From: Litorivicinus sp965656605
GTDB taxonomy: Bacteria; Pseudomonadota; Gammaproteobacteria; Pseudomonadales; Litorivicinaceae
DNA length: 51,926 nt
Direction of reading: 5' to 3'
Assembly: GCA_965656605.1 (NCBI GenBank)
Contig: CBFHLC010000011.1
Coordinates: 1-51,926, forward strand
Position numbers and translations under genes: made by a program. Shown piece by piece: positions 16,071 to 24,334 of this stretch. Position 1 is the stretch's first letter; the number at the start of each line of letters is the position of its first letter. The notes beneath the pieces are model-generated. The model made no database searches. It was not told the DNA's origin and was given only the letters and a program-made list of their open reading frames with translations.

Positions 16071-16077
16071 TCCCGCC

Positions 16078-18300
16078 ATGACAGACCCCTTCCAGGACCG
16101 AGAGTCCGAAAATTACGAGCGGCCGATCGCGTCGCGTGAATACCTCTTAAAAATACTCACCGACGCCGGCAAGCCATTGTCCTTCGATGATATTGCTGAT
16201 GAAGTGCACATTCCTCTGGATCAAGAGGAAGCGTTGCAGCGCCGCCTGATGGCGATGTGTCGTGACGCTCAGATTACGCGCGACCGCGAAGAGCGATTTC
16301 TGCTTGTCGACAAAACTGATCTGATTGCTGGGCGATTCAGTGCCCACCCAGACGGCTTTGGTTTCGTCGTTCGCGATGACGGCGAAAAAGACCTGTTCGT
16401 GCATGACAAACAAGCGATGAAAGTCTACGACGGCGACCGCGTTTTAGTTCGTGCTGCGCAGTTCCGAGGGCGCGGCGATGCTGAAGCTAAAATTGTGGAG
16501 GTGACCGATCGTGCGCACGATTCATTGGTCGGCCAAGTGCGTCGTCATGATGGTATTTGGTTGGTCGAGCCGCGCAATCGAAAGTTAGTCCATCCCGTTG
16601 TGATTCACCCCGAGCAAACCGCAGGAGCCGAGGAGGGCCAGTACGTCAGTGTCATGTTGACAACACAGCCCAGCAGCAAGGCCTCTCCGACCGGTCGGAT
16701 CATCCAGATCATCGGGCACGATGACGATCCGGGTATTGAAATTGCGGTCGCAGTGGGTACCCATGATTTGCCGCATCACTTCAGCGAAACGGCCGTGCAG
16801 CAGGCCGCGGGCTACGGCGAGTCGATCGACCAAAGCATTGCGCAAACTCGCAAGGATTTGCGGGATATGCCCTTCGTCACGATCGATGGCGAGGACTCTC
16901 GTGATTTTGATGACGCGGTGTATGCCCAGCGTTCCAGCACCGGCGGTTGGAAGTTGTGGGTGGCGATCGCTGACGTAGCCGAATACGTCAAACCCGGTAT
17001 GCAGCTTGACGACGAGGCACTGGAGCGGGCGACCAGTGTGTACTTCCCGCGTGAAGTGATTCCGATGTTGCCCGAGGCGTTGTCCAACGGATTGTGCAGT
17101 TTGAACCCGGGTGTCGATCGTTTGGCGATGGTGGCCGAGATCAACGTGACCAAGGACGGCAAGCTGTCCAAGTTTAACTTCCATGAAGGCGTGTTCCGCT
17201 CGCACGCGCGTCTGACTTACAACCAAGTCAACGCAGCGTTAGAAGACGGTGAAGCCTTTGCCGCGCTGCCTGGCGGCGCTGCGGTACAAACCAATATCAC
17301 CGATTTGTTTAGCCTATATCAGGCGCTCAAGCTGACCCGTGCCGAGCGTGGTGCGATCGAATTTGAAGCTCCCGAGCCGATGTTCCAAATGGACGAGAAC
17401 GGGCATTTGAGCGGAATCGGAACCCGGTGGCGCGGCGATTCGCACAAGCTGATTGAGGAGTGCATGTTGTTGGCAAACGTGGCCGCCGCGCGTTTCTTGA
17501 TTCGACACAAAGTACCCGCGTTGTATCGAGTGCACCTGGGGCCGCCAACTGACAAATTGACCGCAACACGTGCGGCGCTAGCCCCGTTGGGTCTGCATTT
17601 GGGCGGTGGTGATGAGCCGACCCCTGAAGATTTCCAAGTGGTCATGGAGGCCTCTCGTGGACGTGCAGACGAGGGCTTGATTCAGGTCTTGTTGCTGCGT
17701 GCGATGTCACAGGCTCGTTACGAGCCGGACGAGAATGGCGGCCACTTCGGCTTGGGCTATGACGCCTACACTCACTTCACCAGTCCCATTCGCCGGTACC
17801 CGGACTTGATGGTTCACCGCGGCATCAAAGCGATCTTGCGTAAAGATGCCAAGCAATATCCATACGATTTGGATCGCTTAACGGCCCTGGGTGAGCATTG
17901 TTCGAACTGTGAGCGCCGCGCGGATGATGCCAGCCGTGATGTGAATGCATGGTTGAAGTGTCGCTTTATGACCGAGCGCCTAGGGAATACCTACAAGGGC
18001 ACCGTCACCGGTGTTGCGCCGTTTGGTCTGTTCATCACCTTGGACGAGCTATTCGTCGAGGGCATGGTGCACGTGACTGCGCTGCCGGCAGATTACTATC
18101 AGCACGACCCTGTGACGCACACGATGCGCGGGGATAAAAATGGCTTGACCTTCCGTCTGGCTGACACGCTGACCGTTCAGGTCGCACGAGTCGATATGGA
18201 GACACGTCGGATCGACTTCGCACTCCTGGGTGCCAAGCCGAAAAAGACCAAGCTCAAAGAAGTGCTAAAAACTCAGAAGAAGAAAGGTCGCCGTCGATGA
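16078..18300 (+). CDS. rnr: Ribonuclease R
   Basis: This 740-residue 3'-5' exoribonuclease degrades structured RNA. In order there is an N-terminal winged-helix/cold-shock region (FSAHPDGFGFVV), the RNB catalytic domain (TIDGEDSRDFDDAVYA holds the metal-binding aspartates; YTHFTSPIRRYPDL), an S1 RNA-binding domain (YKGTVTGVAPFGLF), and a short lysine/arginine tail. It is shorter than E. coli RNase R (about 813) mainly at the basic tail. rlmB overlaps its stop, as in many gammaproteobacteria. A palindrome lies directly before its start. Confidence 0.96.
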   Translation: MTDPFQDRESENYERPIASREYLLKILTDAGKPLSFDDIADEVHIPLDQEEALQRRLMAMCRDAQITRDREERFLLVDKTDLIAGRFSAHPDGFGFVVRDDGEKDLFVHDKQAMKVYDGDRVLVRAAQFRGRGDAEAKIVEVTDRAHDSLVGQVRRHDGIWLVEPRNRKLVHPVVIHPEQTAGAEEGQYVSVMLTTQPSSKASPTGRIIQIIGHDDDPGIEIAVAVGTHDLPHHFSETAVQQAAGYGESIDQSIAQTRKDLRDMPFVTIDGEDSRDFDDAVYAQRSSTGGWKLWVAIADVAEYVKPGMQLDDEALERATSVYFPREVIPMLPEALSNGLCSLNPGVDRLAMVAEINVTKDGKLSKFNFHEGVFRSHARLTYNQVNAALEDGEAFAALPGGAAVQTNITDLFSLYQALKLTRAERGAIEFEAPEPMFQMDENGHLSGIGTRWRGDSHKLIEECMLLANVAAARFLIRHKVPALYRVHLGPPTDKLTATRAALAPLGLHLGGGDEPTPEDFQVVMEASRGRADEGLIQVLLLRAMSQARYEPDENGGHFGLGYDAYTHFTSPIRRYPDLMVHRGIKAILRKDAKQYPYDLDRLTALGEHCSNCERRADDASRDVNAWLKCRFMTERLGNTYKGTVTGVAPFGLFITLDELFVEGMVHVTALPADYYQHDPVTHTMRGDKNGLTFRLADTLTVQVARVDMETRRIDFALLGAKPKKTKLKEVLKTQKKKGRRR

Positions 18301-19025
18301 TGGAGTTTTTAGTCGGTTGGCATGCCGTGACCGCGCTCATCGAGCGCGCACCTGAGCGCGTGAAAACCTTGTATGTCATGGATTCGATCGCGCCAGCCAA
18401 ATTGAATCAGCTGCAAGCCAGTGGTATTGCGCTAAAAGTGATGCCCAAAGAGCAGTTCCTAAAAGCCGTTAAGTTCGATGAGGGTGTCGCGCATCAAGGG
18501 GTTGCTTGCGAAGCCGAGGCCTCGCAAATTCAGCCCGAAGGCGCTCTGATCGAGTACTTGGGTCAAGCAAATCCCCTGATTTTGGCGCTGGATGGGGTCA
18601 CCGATCCGCGCAATTTGGGCGCGATTTTGAGAACGGCAGAGGCCGCAGGCGTCAGCGTCGTGATACAGCCCAAAGACAATGCGGCGCCACTCAATGGTGC
18701 TGCGCGTAAAACTGCCTGCGGTGCGGCCGAGCTGGTGCCCCTGGTGCAGGTGACTAACCTGAAGCGCACCTTGGAGAAGTTACGCAAGGATGGCTACTGG
18801 GTTAGCGGTGCGGCCGGTGATGAAGGTTCTATTCCGATGGCACAGGCCGATTTCAGCGGGCCACGGGTGTTGGTCATGGGCAGCGAAGGTCGAGGCATGC
18901 GAAAGTCGGTACGCGAGGCCTGTGATCAACTGGTCGCGATCCCCATGCTAGGTGCTGTAAGCAGCTTAAATGTGTCTGTCGCCACGGGCGTCTTGCTGTA
19001 CCAAGCCGTCGCTCAACGAGGTTAG
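18297..19025 (+). CDS. rlmB: 23S rRNA Gm2251 2'-O-methyltransferase RlmB
   Basis: This 242-residue SpoU-family enzyme has an N-terminal substrate-binding domain (GWHAVTALIERAPERVKTLY) and the knotted SAM domain with its three motifs: DPRNLGAILRTAEAAGV, VLVMGSEGRGMR and SSLNVSVATGVLL. It methylates the ribose of a G in the peptidyl-transferase loop of 23S rRNA. ATG 18297 overlaps the rnr stop, with AAAGG nine bases upstream; ATG 18300 is the alternative. Confidence 0.95.
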   Translation: MMEFLVGWHAVTALIERAPERVKTLYVMDSIAPAKLNQLQASGIALKVMPKEQFLKAVKFDEGVAHQGVACEAEASQIQPEGALIEYLGQANPLILALDGVTDPRNLGAILRTAEAAGVSVVIQPKDNAAPLNGAARKTACGAAELVPLVQVTNLKRTLEKLRKDGYWVSGAAGDEGSIPMAQADFSGPRVLVMGSEGRGMRKSVREACDQLVAIPMLGAVSSLNVSVATGVLLYQAVAQRG

Positions 19026-19027
19026 TC

Positions 19028-19477
19028 ATGCGTTGCCCTTTTTGCGCAAGCCCCGAAACCAAAGTCAATGATTCCCGTCTGATTGCGGACGGCTCGCAGG
19101 TTAAACGCCGGCGCGCCTGTGTCGATTGTGAGGTGCGCTTTACCACCTTCGAGACGGTCGAAATCAACATGCCAAAAATCGTCAAGGCCAACAAAGCTCG
19201 GGAAAGTTTTGACGAGGATAAGATCCGCCGAGGTATTGATCGGGCGCTGGAAAAGCGGCCGGTCAGCAGTGAGCAAGTCGAGATGGTCATTGATCGTATC
19301 AAACGGCGTGTTCAGGCCACCTCGGATCGGGAAGTCGACACCCATCGTTTGGGCGAGATCGTAATGAGTGAGCTTAAAATGCTCGATCCGGTCGCCTATG
19401 TTCGCTTCGCCTCGGTCTATAAGTCCTTTCAGGACGTCACCGAATTCGTTAACGCGGTTAACGAGGCCAACGAGTAG
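19028..19477 (+). CDS. nrdR: Transcriptional repressor NrdR
   Basis: This 149-residue repressor of ribonucleotide reductase genes senses ATP/dATP. An N-terminal zinc ribbon (MRCPFCASPETKVNDSR and RACVDCEVRFTTFE) is followed by an ATP-cone (KANKARESFDEDKIRRGI). Length and motifs are typical. It begins two bases after rlmB and shares one base with ribD, so it sits in one long transcription unit running into the riboflavin genes. Confidence 0.97.
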   Translation: MRCPFCASPETKVNDSRLIADGSQVKRRRACVDCEVRFTTFETVEINMPKIVKANKARESFDEDKIRRGIDRALEKRPVSSEQVEMVIDRIKRRVQATSDREVDTHRLGEIVMSELKMLDPVAYVRFASVYKSFQDVTEFVNAVNEANE

Positions 19478-20592
19478 TGTTCAGCGCGGCCGATCATCAC
19501 TACATGGCGGCAGCGTTACGTGCGGCTCGTGCGGTCCGGCACCTAACCCGCGCCAACCCGCGCGTGGGGGCAGTTCTCGTCAAAGGATCAAGCATTTTAG
19601 GTATTGGTGCAACTCAGCCCCCGGGGCAGGCGCACGCCGAGGTGATGGCGTTGTCTGCAGCGGGGGATGCCACTGACGCAACCCTGTACGTCACGCTAGA
19701 GCCTTGCAATCACCATGGGCGAACTCCGCCCTGTGTCGATGCCATTATTCAGGCCGGTGTCAGTCGGGTCGTTTGTGGTGCTATCGACCCTAATCCGCAG
19801 GTCAACTCGGCCGGCATTGAGCGCCTGCGTGCGGCAGGTATTCAAGTCGATGTGGGGTTGATGGCATCTGAATCCGAGGCCCTAAACCCTGGCTTTATGC
19901 GTCGCATGCAAGCGGGGCTGCCCTTTGTGACCCTCAAATTGGCCGCGTCCTTGGATGGCGCGACAGCCATGAAGAATGGCGAGTCCAAGTGGATCACGGG
20001 GCCGTTGGCGCGCCGTGAGGTGCAGCGTATGCGAGCTCGCAGTGGTGCCGTGGTGACCGGCATTGGCACATTGCTGGCCGATGATCCAGGCATGAATGTG
20101 CGTTGGGACGAGTCAGGTCTGTCACGTGGCCCGCTGGCCAGTCACGATCAGCCGATTCGTGTCGTGATGGATCGTGATGCGCGAACGCCTGTGCAGGGGC
20201 GATGGATGACAACGCCGGGCCGGCGATTGGTTGCGCATAGCCAAGGGGCCGGCGGCGATCTTGAGAGGCTGTCCGAAAGCGGCGCAGAGCTATTTCATAG
20301 CGACCCACTGACCCCTCAGAACTTGCTGCACAAGCTATCCGAGATGGACGTTAATGAGGTCTTAGTCGAGGCGGGGCCTACCTTGGCCGGTGCCTGGATG
20401 GCCAGCGGCTGTGTCGACCGGTTGGTGCTTTTTCAGGCGCCCCTCTTGATGGGAAGCCAGACTCAGCCTTTAATGCACACCCCTAATCTGACATCCCTGT
20501 CTGACGCGTGGCGATTACGCTTGTTGTCCCAGCGCAGTATTGGTGTTGATCAGTGCTTTGAATACAGCGTGGAACCTTATGGATCTGAATAG
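19477..20592 (+). CDS. ribD: Bifunctional riboflavin deaminase/reductase RibD
   Basis: This 371-residue enzyme carries out two successive riboflavin steps. The N-terminal deaminase has the zinc sites HAEVMAL and PCNHHGRTPPC. The C-terminal reductase (FVTLKLAASLDGATAM, GAVVTGIGTLLADDP) uses NADPH. Start is GTG 19477, overlapping the nrdR stop by one base. No FMN riboswitch-like leader precedes it because the gene is embedded in the operon. Confidence 0.95.
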   Translation: MFSAADHHYMAAALRAARAVRHLTRANPRVGAVLVKGSSILGIGATQPPGQAHAEVMALSAAGDATDATLYVTLEPCNHHGRTPPCVDAIIQAGVSRVVCGAIDPNPQVNSAGIERLRAAGIQVDVGLMASESEALNPGFMRRMQAGLPFVTLKLAASLDGATAMKNGESKWITGPLARREVQRMRARSGAVVTGIGTLLADDPGMNVRWDESGLSRGPLASHDQPIRVVMDRDARTPVQGRWMTTPGRRLVAHSQGAGGDLERLSESGAELFHSDPLTPQNLLHKLSEMDVNEVLVEAGPTLAGAWMASGCVDRLVLFQAPLLMGSQTQPLMHTPNLTSLSDAWRLRLLSQRSIGVDQCFEYSVEPYGSE

Positions 20593-21703
20593 CACTCAAG
20601 AGCTCATCGAAGACATTCGCATGGGCAAAATGGTCATCTTGATGGATGACGAGGATCGCGAGAACGAAGGCGATTTGATCATGAGCGCCAGCCACTGCCG
20701 GCCTGATGACATCAATTTCATGGCCAAAGAAGGGCGCGGTCTGATCTGCTTGACACTGACCGGTGCACGCTGTGATCAATTAGGCTTGCCGCCGATGGTG
20801 GGTGACAACCAGTCCGGTCACGGTACTAACTTTACGCTCAGCATCGAGGCGGCCGAGGGTGTGACGACGGGCATCAGTGCGGCGGATCGTGCGCGCACGG
20901 TTCAGGCCGCGGTGGCGCCAAACGCTCAGGCAGCTGATATCGTGCAGCCCGGGCACATTTTCCCGTTGCGTGCTCAGGATGGGGGTGTTTTGACCCGTGC
21001 CGGCCATACCGAGGCGGGCTGCGATTTAACTCGCCTGGCAGGGGTTGCTCCGGCCGCTGTGATCGTCGAGATCATGAACGAGGACGGCACCATGGCGCGT
21101 CGTCCCGATCTAGAAGAATTCGCTAAAAAACACGATTTGAAAATCGGCACGATCGCTGATTTGATTCATTACCGCGTGGTGCACGAGCAAACCGTTGAGC
21201 GTGTGCGTGAAGACGTATTGGAGACCATCTACGGGACCTTCAAAGCCATCACATACCATGACCAGGTTCAGGGCGGTACGCACTTGGCGTTGGTTAAAGG
21301 CGACCCTGTACCGGATCAACCAACCCTGACTCGCGTGCATGTACCCGACCCCATTCGCGATTTGCTGGAGGCCAAGCCCAGCACGGTCAACAACTGGTCG
21401 TTGAGTGCCTCGATGAAAGCGGTACAAGAGAACGACGGCCCCGGCGTGATTGTGATGCTGGAAAACTGGGAAACCGAAACCTTGGCGGATCGTCTGGCTA
21501 ATTACTTTGACCACCAGCCCAAGCCTGCTGCACCGGCTCGAGTGATTCCGTACACCGGCATTGGCACCGGCTCGCAGATACTTCGGGATATCGGAGTAGG
21601 GCGAATGCGACTATTATCCACCCCTATGAAATTCCCAGCGATTTCGGGCTTTGATCTCGAAGTGGTTGAATACGTTAAATGGCAGGAGCAAGAAGGCGAA
21701 TGA
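20579..21703 (+). CDS. ribBA: DHBP synthase with degenerate GTP cyclohydrolase II domain (RibBA-like)
   Basis: Residues 1 to about 200 form 3,4-dihydroxy-2-butanone 4-phosphate synthase (DDEDRENEGDLIMSA, GHTEAGCDLTRLAG), which makes the four-carbon unit of riboflavin. The rest follows the RibA fold (HDQVQGGTHLALVKGD) but lacks the zinc cysteines of GTP cyclohydrolase II, so that activity is probably lost. A separate ribA with these residues lies at 23738. ATG 20579 overlaps the end of ribD by 14 bases. Confidence 0.93.
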   Translation: MDLNSTQELIEDIRMGKMVILMDDEDRENEGDLIMSASHCRPDDINFMAKEGRGLICLTLTGARCDQLGLPPMVGDNQSGHGTNFTLSIEAAEGVTTGISAADRARTVQAAVAPNAQAADIVQPGHIFPLRAQDGGVLTRAGHTEAGCDLTRLAGVAPAAVIVEIMNEDGTMARRPDLEEFAKKHDLKIGTIADLIHYRVVHEQTVERVREDVLETIYGTFKAITYHDQVQGGTHLALVKGDPVPDQPTLTRVHVPDPIRDLLEAKPSTVNNWSLSASMKAVQENDGPGVIVMLENWETETLADRLANYFDHQPKPAAPARVIPYTGIGTGSQILRDIGVGRMRLLSTPMKFPAISGFDLEVVEYVKWQEQEGE

Positions 21704-22176
21704 GTGAGATCACTACGCTGCAGGGCGACTTTACCCAGGTAGAAGGCAACTACGCGATTGCGGTTGGCCGATTCAATGAATTCGTGGTCGAGTCGTTGGT
21801 GTCAGGTGCGATCGATGCCTTGACACGTCATGGCGTAAAAGCAGAACAAATCACCATCGCTAAAGCGCCGGGTGCCTACGAGCTACCTCTGGTGTGCCAG
21901 TCGTTGGCCAACAGCGGCAAGTACGATGCCGTACTGGCGATTGGAGCCGTGATCCGTGGCGGCACCCCTCATTTTGAATACGTGTCTGGTCCGGTGGCCA
22001 GCGCCTTGGGTAGCATTAGCTTGGATACCGGTGTGCCGGTTGTGTTCGGCGTGCTGACCGTTGATTCGATTGAGCAGGCGATTGAGCGTGCGGGTACCAA
22101 AGCCGGTAACAAGGGCGCAGACGCAGCCATGACCGCTATGGAGATGGTCTCGCTGTTAGGTCAAATTGATGACTGA
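21700..22176 (+). CDS. ribH: 6,7-dimethyl-8-ribityllumazine synthase
   Basis: This 158-residue lumazine synthase joins the RibBA and RibD products. Seen are AIAVGRFNEFVVESLV, KAPGAYELPLVCQ, GAVIRGGTPHFEYV with its catalytic histidine, and VPVVFGVLT. ATG 21700 overlaps the ribBA stop as ATGA, and AGAAGG lies just upstream. A start further upstream, at 21679, would extend into ribBA without need. Confidence 0.96.
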   Translation: MSEITTLQGDFTQVEGNYAIAVGRFNEFVVESLVSGAIDALTRHGVKAEQITIAKAPGAYELPLVCQSLANSGKYDAVLAIGAVIRGGTPHFEYVSGPVASALGSISLDTGVPVVFGVLTVDSIEQAIERAGTKAGNKGADAAMTAMEMVSLLGQIDD

Positions 22177-22615
22177 TCAGATCAAACCTGCCGCACGTCA
22201 CCGTGCTCGTGAATTGGCCTTGCAAGCGTTGTATCAGTGGCAGATCTCGGGTTATGACGCGAGTAATGCCGAGGCGCGGTTCCGCGCCCAAAACCATATG
22301 GGCAAAGCTGATACTGGCTACTTTCACGAGTTGTACAAGGGCGTTAGTAACGACCCTGCTGTGTTGGACGAGACCTTGGCGCCGCACATCGGCCGCCCAG
22401 TCAAAGACGTCGATGCCATTGCTCTGAGCATCTTGCGCATGGCTTGCTGGGAGCTGAAAGAGCGTCTGGATGTTCCGTATAAAGTGGTCTTGAACGAGGC
22501 CGTCGATTTGGCGAAACGCTTCGGTGCTACCGATGCGCACAAGTTCATCAACGGATCACTGGACAAGCTGGCTGCAGAGTTGCGTGCCATCGAGGTCAAA
22601 GCAAACCAGTCATGA
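22169..22615 (+). CDS. nusB: Transcription antitermination factor NusB
   Basis: This 148-residue all-helical RNA-binding protein acts with NusE in rRNA antitermination. Family marks are ARHRARELALQALYQWQ, LDETLAPHIGRPVKDVD and YKVVLNEAVDLAKRFGATDAHKFING. It starts inside the end of ribH (8-base overlap) and is followed by pgpA with ATGA overlap. In many relatives thiL lies between nusB and pgpA; it is absent here. Confidence 0.96.
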   Translation: MTDQIKPAARHRARELALQALYQWQISGYDASNAEARFRAQNHMGKADTGYFHELYKGVSNDPAVLDETLAPHIGRPVKDVDAIALSILRMACWELKERLDVPYKVVLNEAVDLAKRFGATDAHKFINGSLDKLAAELRAIEVKANQS

Positions 22616-23079
22616 GTCTGACGCCGACCCATCCGATTCACTGGTTAGCGGTCGGCCTAGGCAGCGGGCTAACCAAAAAAGCCCCAGGCACCTTCGGCAC
22701 GATCGGTGGGATGTTGGTGTTTTTACCCGCATTGTGGTTGCCGCCTATTTGGGTATACCTGTGGGTGCTGATCGGCGCGCTGGTGGGTCCCTACATCTGT
22801 GGCAGAACGGCTAATGATCTTAAGTGCGGCGATCACGGCTCGATCGTGTGGGACGAATGGGCCGGTATCTGGATCGCCTTGGCGGTTGCGCCGGCCACCT
22901 GGTGGGGCTGGTTAATGGCGTTTGTGTTGTTCCGCATCTTCGATATCGCAAAACCTTGGCCCGTTGATAGACTCGAGCGCCTTAAACCGATCGGGTTGGG
23001 CATTATGGCTGATGATCTGATGGCCGGTGCCATGGCCGCTATTCCTGTGGCCGCTGTTGGACTTTGGGTCACTCTCTAG
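22612..23079 (+). CDS. pgpA: Phosphatidylglycerophosphatase A
   Basis: This 155-residue inner-membrane phosphatase converts phosphatidylglycerol phosphate to phosphatidylglycerol. It opens with GLGSGLTKKAPGTFGT, contains the metal site DHGSIVWDEWAG and the FDIAKPWPVDRLER motif, and has about three membrane helices. The start overlaps the nusB stop by ATGA. Confidence 0.95.
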   Translation: MSLTPTHPIHWLAVGLGSGLTKKAPGTFGTIGGMLVFLPALWLPPIWVYLWVLIGALVGPYICGRTANDLKCGDHGSIVWDEWAGIWIALAVAPATWWGWLMAFVLFRIFDIAKPWPVDRLERLKPIGLGIMADDLMAGAMAAIPVAAVGLWVTL

Positions 23080-23126
23080 CCTCCTAGGGCCTAGGCCTGT
23101 CAGGGGGGCGGTGTCAGCCTACTCCC

Positions 23127-23723
23127 ATGTGGATTCTTTTTTTTCTTCCTTGGTTTGCTTGGGCTCAGCCGCAGTGGATGGGCGGGTTTAATGGTGGCTC
23201 GTTAATTCAGCTAGGGCCGTCGTTGTTAACCCTGCACCCGGGTCAAGAGCAGCAGGGCGTGACGCTGCTACAAGCCTGGGACAGAGGGGCGCAAGTTCGC
23301 TACCAAGGCCGAGTCATCCAATTACCAACGCCAGCCGCTCAAACCAAGATTCAAACTCATGGAACCCTGGTGGCCGGTCAGATTGGGGCGCTCGACGTGA
23401 GTTGGCGCATCGATACCGGGGCCTCTGACGTGGTGATCTCGCAGCAGATGGCTCAGCGAATTGGGGCGCCGATGCAGGCGATAGCGGCTAGGATTGAACA
23501 TGCACAGGGCTTCAGCCCTGCTTGGCAGATGCCAGGCGTGAATTTGGTGCTGGGACCTTGGAAGTTGCCGCCCACTCGGGTGGTGGTTGTGCCCGGAGCG
23601 CATCCCAAGCAGCCGTTGTTTGGGTTGGCGGGGTTGAAACATTTTGAATTGCACCTACAACACTCCCAGCTGACGCTCACGCCCATACCCGGCAGTGGTA
23701 TCATGCCCTCCCACCCACCCTAG
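23127..23723 (+). CDS. Periplasmic retropepsin-like aspartic protease domain protein
   Basis: This 198-residue protein has a short N-terminal signal (MWILFFLPWFAWAQ) and a central domain with SWRIDTGASDVVISQQMAQRIG. DTGAS is the catalytic motif of retropepsin-type proteases, and the later LFGLAGLKHFELHL fits the second half of one monomer. Members of the bacterial clan AA family are poorly understood and would act as dimers in the periplasm. It lies between pgpA and ribA with small gaps and may be co-transcribed. Proteolytic activity is inferred. Confidence 0.7.
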   Translation: MWILFFLPWFAWAQPQWMGGFNGGSLIQLGPSLLTLHPGQEQQGVTLLQAWDRGAQVRYQGRVIQLPTPAAQTKIQTHGTLVAGQIGALDVSWRIDTGASDVVISQQMAQRIGAPMQAIAARIEHAQGFSPAWQMPGVNLVLGPWKLPPTRVVVVPGAHPKQPLFGLAGLKHFELHLQHSQLTLTPIPGSGIMPSHPP

Positions 23724-23737
23724 AACAGAGTCCTCAC

Positions 23738-24334
23738 GTGATCGAATACATCGATTCTTGCGATCTGCCAACGCGCTTTGCCACGTTCCGAATGCATGGT
23801 TTCTGTGAAACCACATCCGAGGGTGTCCGCAAAGAGCACGTGGTACTGACTCTGGGGCAGATGCAGCCGGATCAACCGGTTCTGGCGCGTATTCATAGCG
23901 AATGCTTAACCGGTGACGGGTTATTTAGTCTGCGTTGCGACTGTGGTGCTCAACTTGAGGGTGCCATGCAGGCGATAGCCGATGCGGGTCACGGCGCGAT
24001 TTTCTATCTGCGCCAAGAGGGACGTGGGATCGGGCTGATGAACAAAGTGCGCGCGTATCATTTGCAGGATGACGGAGCCGATACGGTCGAGGCCAATGAG
24101 GCCTTGGGATTTGGTGCTGATCAGCGCACCTATGAAATACTGCAGCCGATGGCCAGTCATCTAGACATTCATCAAGTTCGTTTGATGACTAACAATCCAC
24201 GTAAAGTAGCGGCGATGGACGGCATGGGGATTCAAGTTATCGAGCGGGTTGCTTTGCGTCGTGGCGAGAACCGCCACAACGAGAAATACCTGTCGGCCAA
24301 AGGCAGCCGTCTAGGTCATCTATTCGACGAGTAG
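23738..24334 (+). CDS. ribA: GTP cyclohydrolase II
   Basis: This 198-residue enzyme opens the GTP ring in the first riboflavin step. The zinc cysteines are in ECLTGDGLFSLRCDCG and the catalytic motif is RQEGRGIGL; VRLMTNNPRKV is also typical. Start is GTG 23738. This intact RibA explains why the second domain of RibBA can be degenerate. Its 3' end overlaps convergent dxs by 15 bases. Confidence 0.96.
   Translation: MIEYIDSCDLPTRFATFRMHGFCETTSEGVRKEHVVLTLGQMQPDQPVLARIHSECLTGDGLFSLRCDCGAQLEGAMQAIADAGHGAIFYLRQEGRGIGLMNKVRAYHLQDDGADTVEANEALGFGADQRTYEILQPMASHLDIHQVRLMTNNPRKVAAMDGMGIQVIERVALRRGENRHNEKYLSAKGSRLGHLFDE

Noticed and set aside
16585..17226. Long minus-strand open frame of 213 codons inside rnr
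   Set aside because: It is antisense to a well-conserved RNase R catalytic region, has no ribosome site and no recognisable domain.
19400..20600. FMN riboswitch before the riboflavin genes
   Set aside because: Genes overlap directly and no leader of suitable length or conserved RFN element is present.
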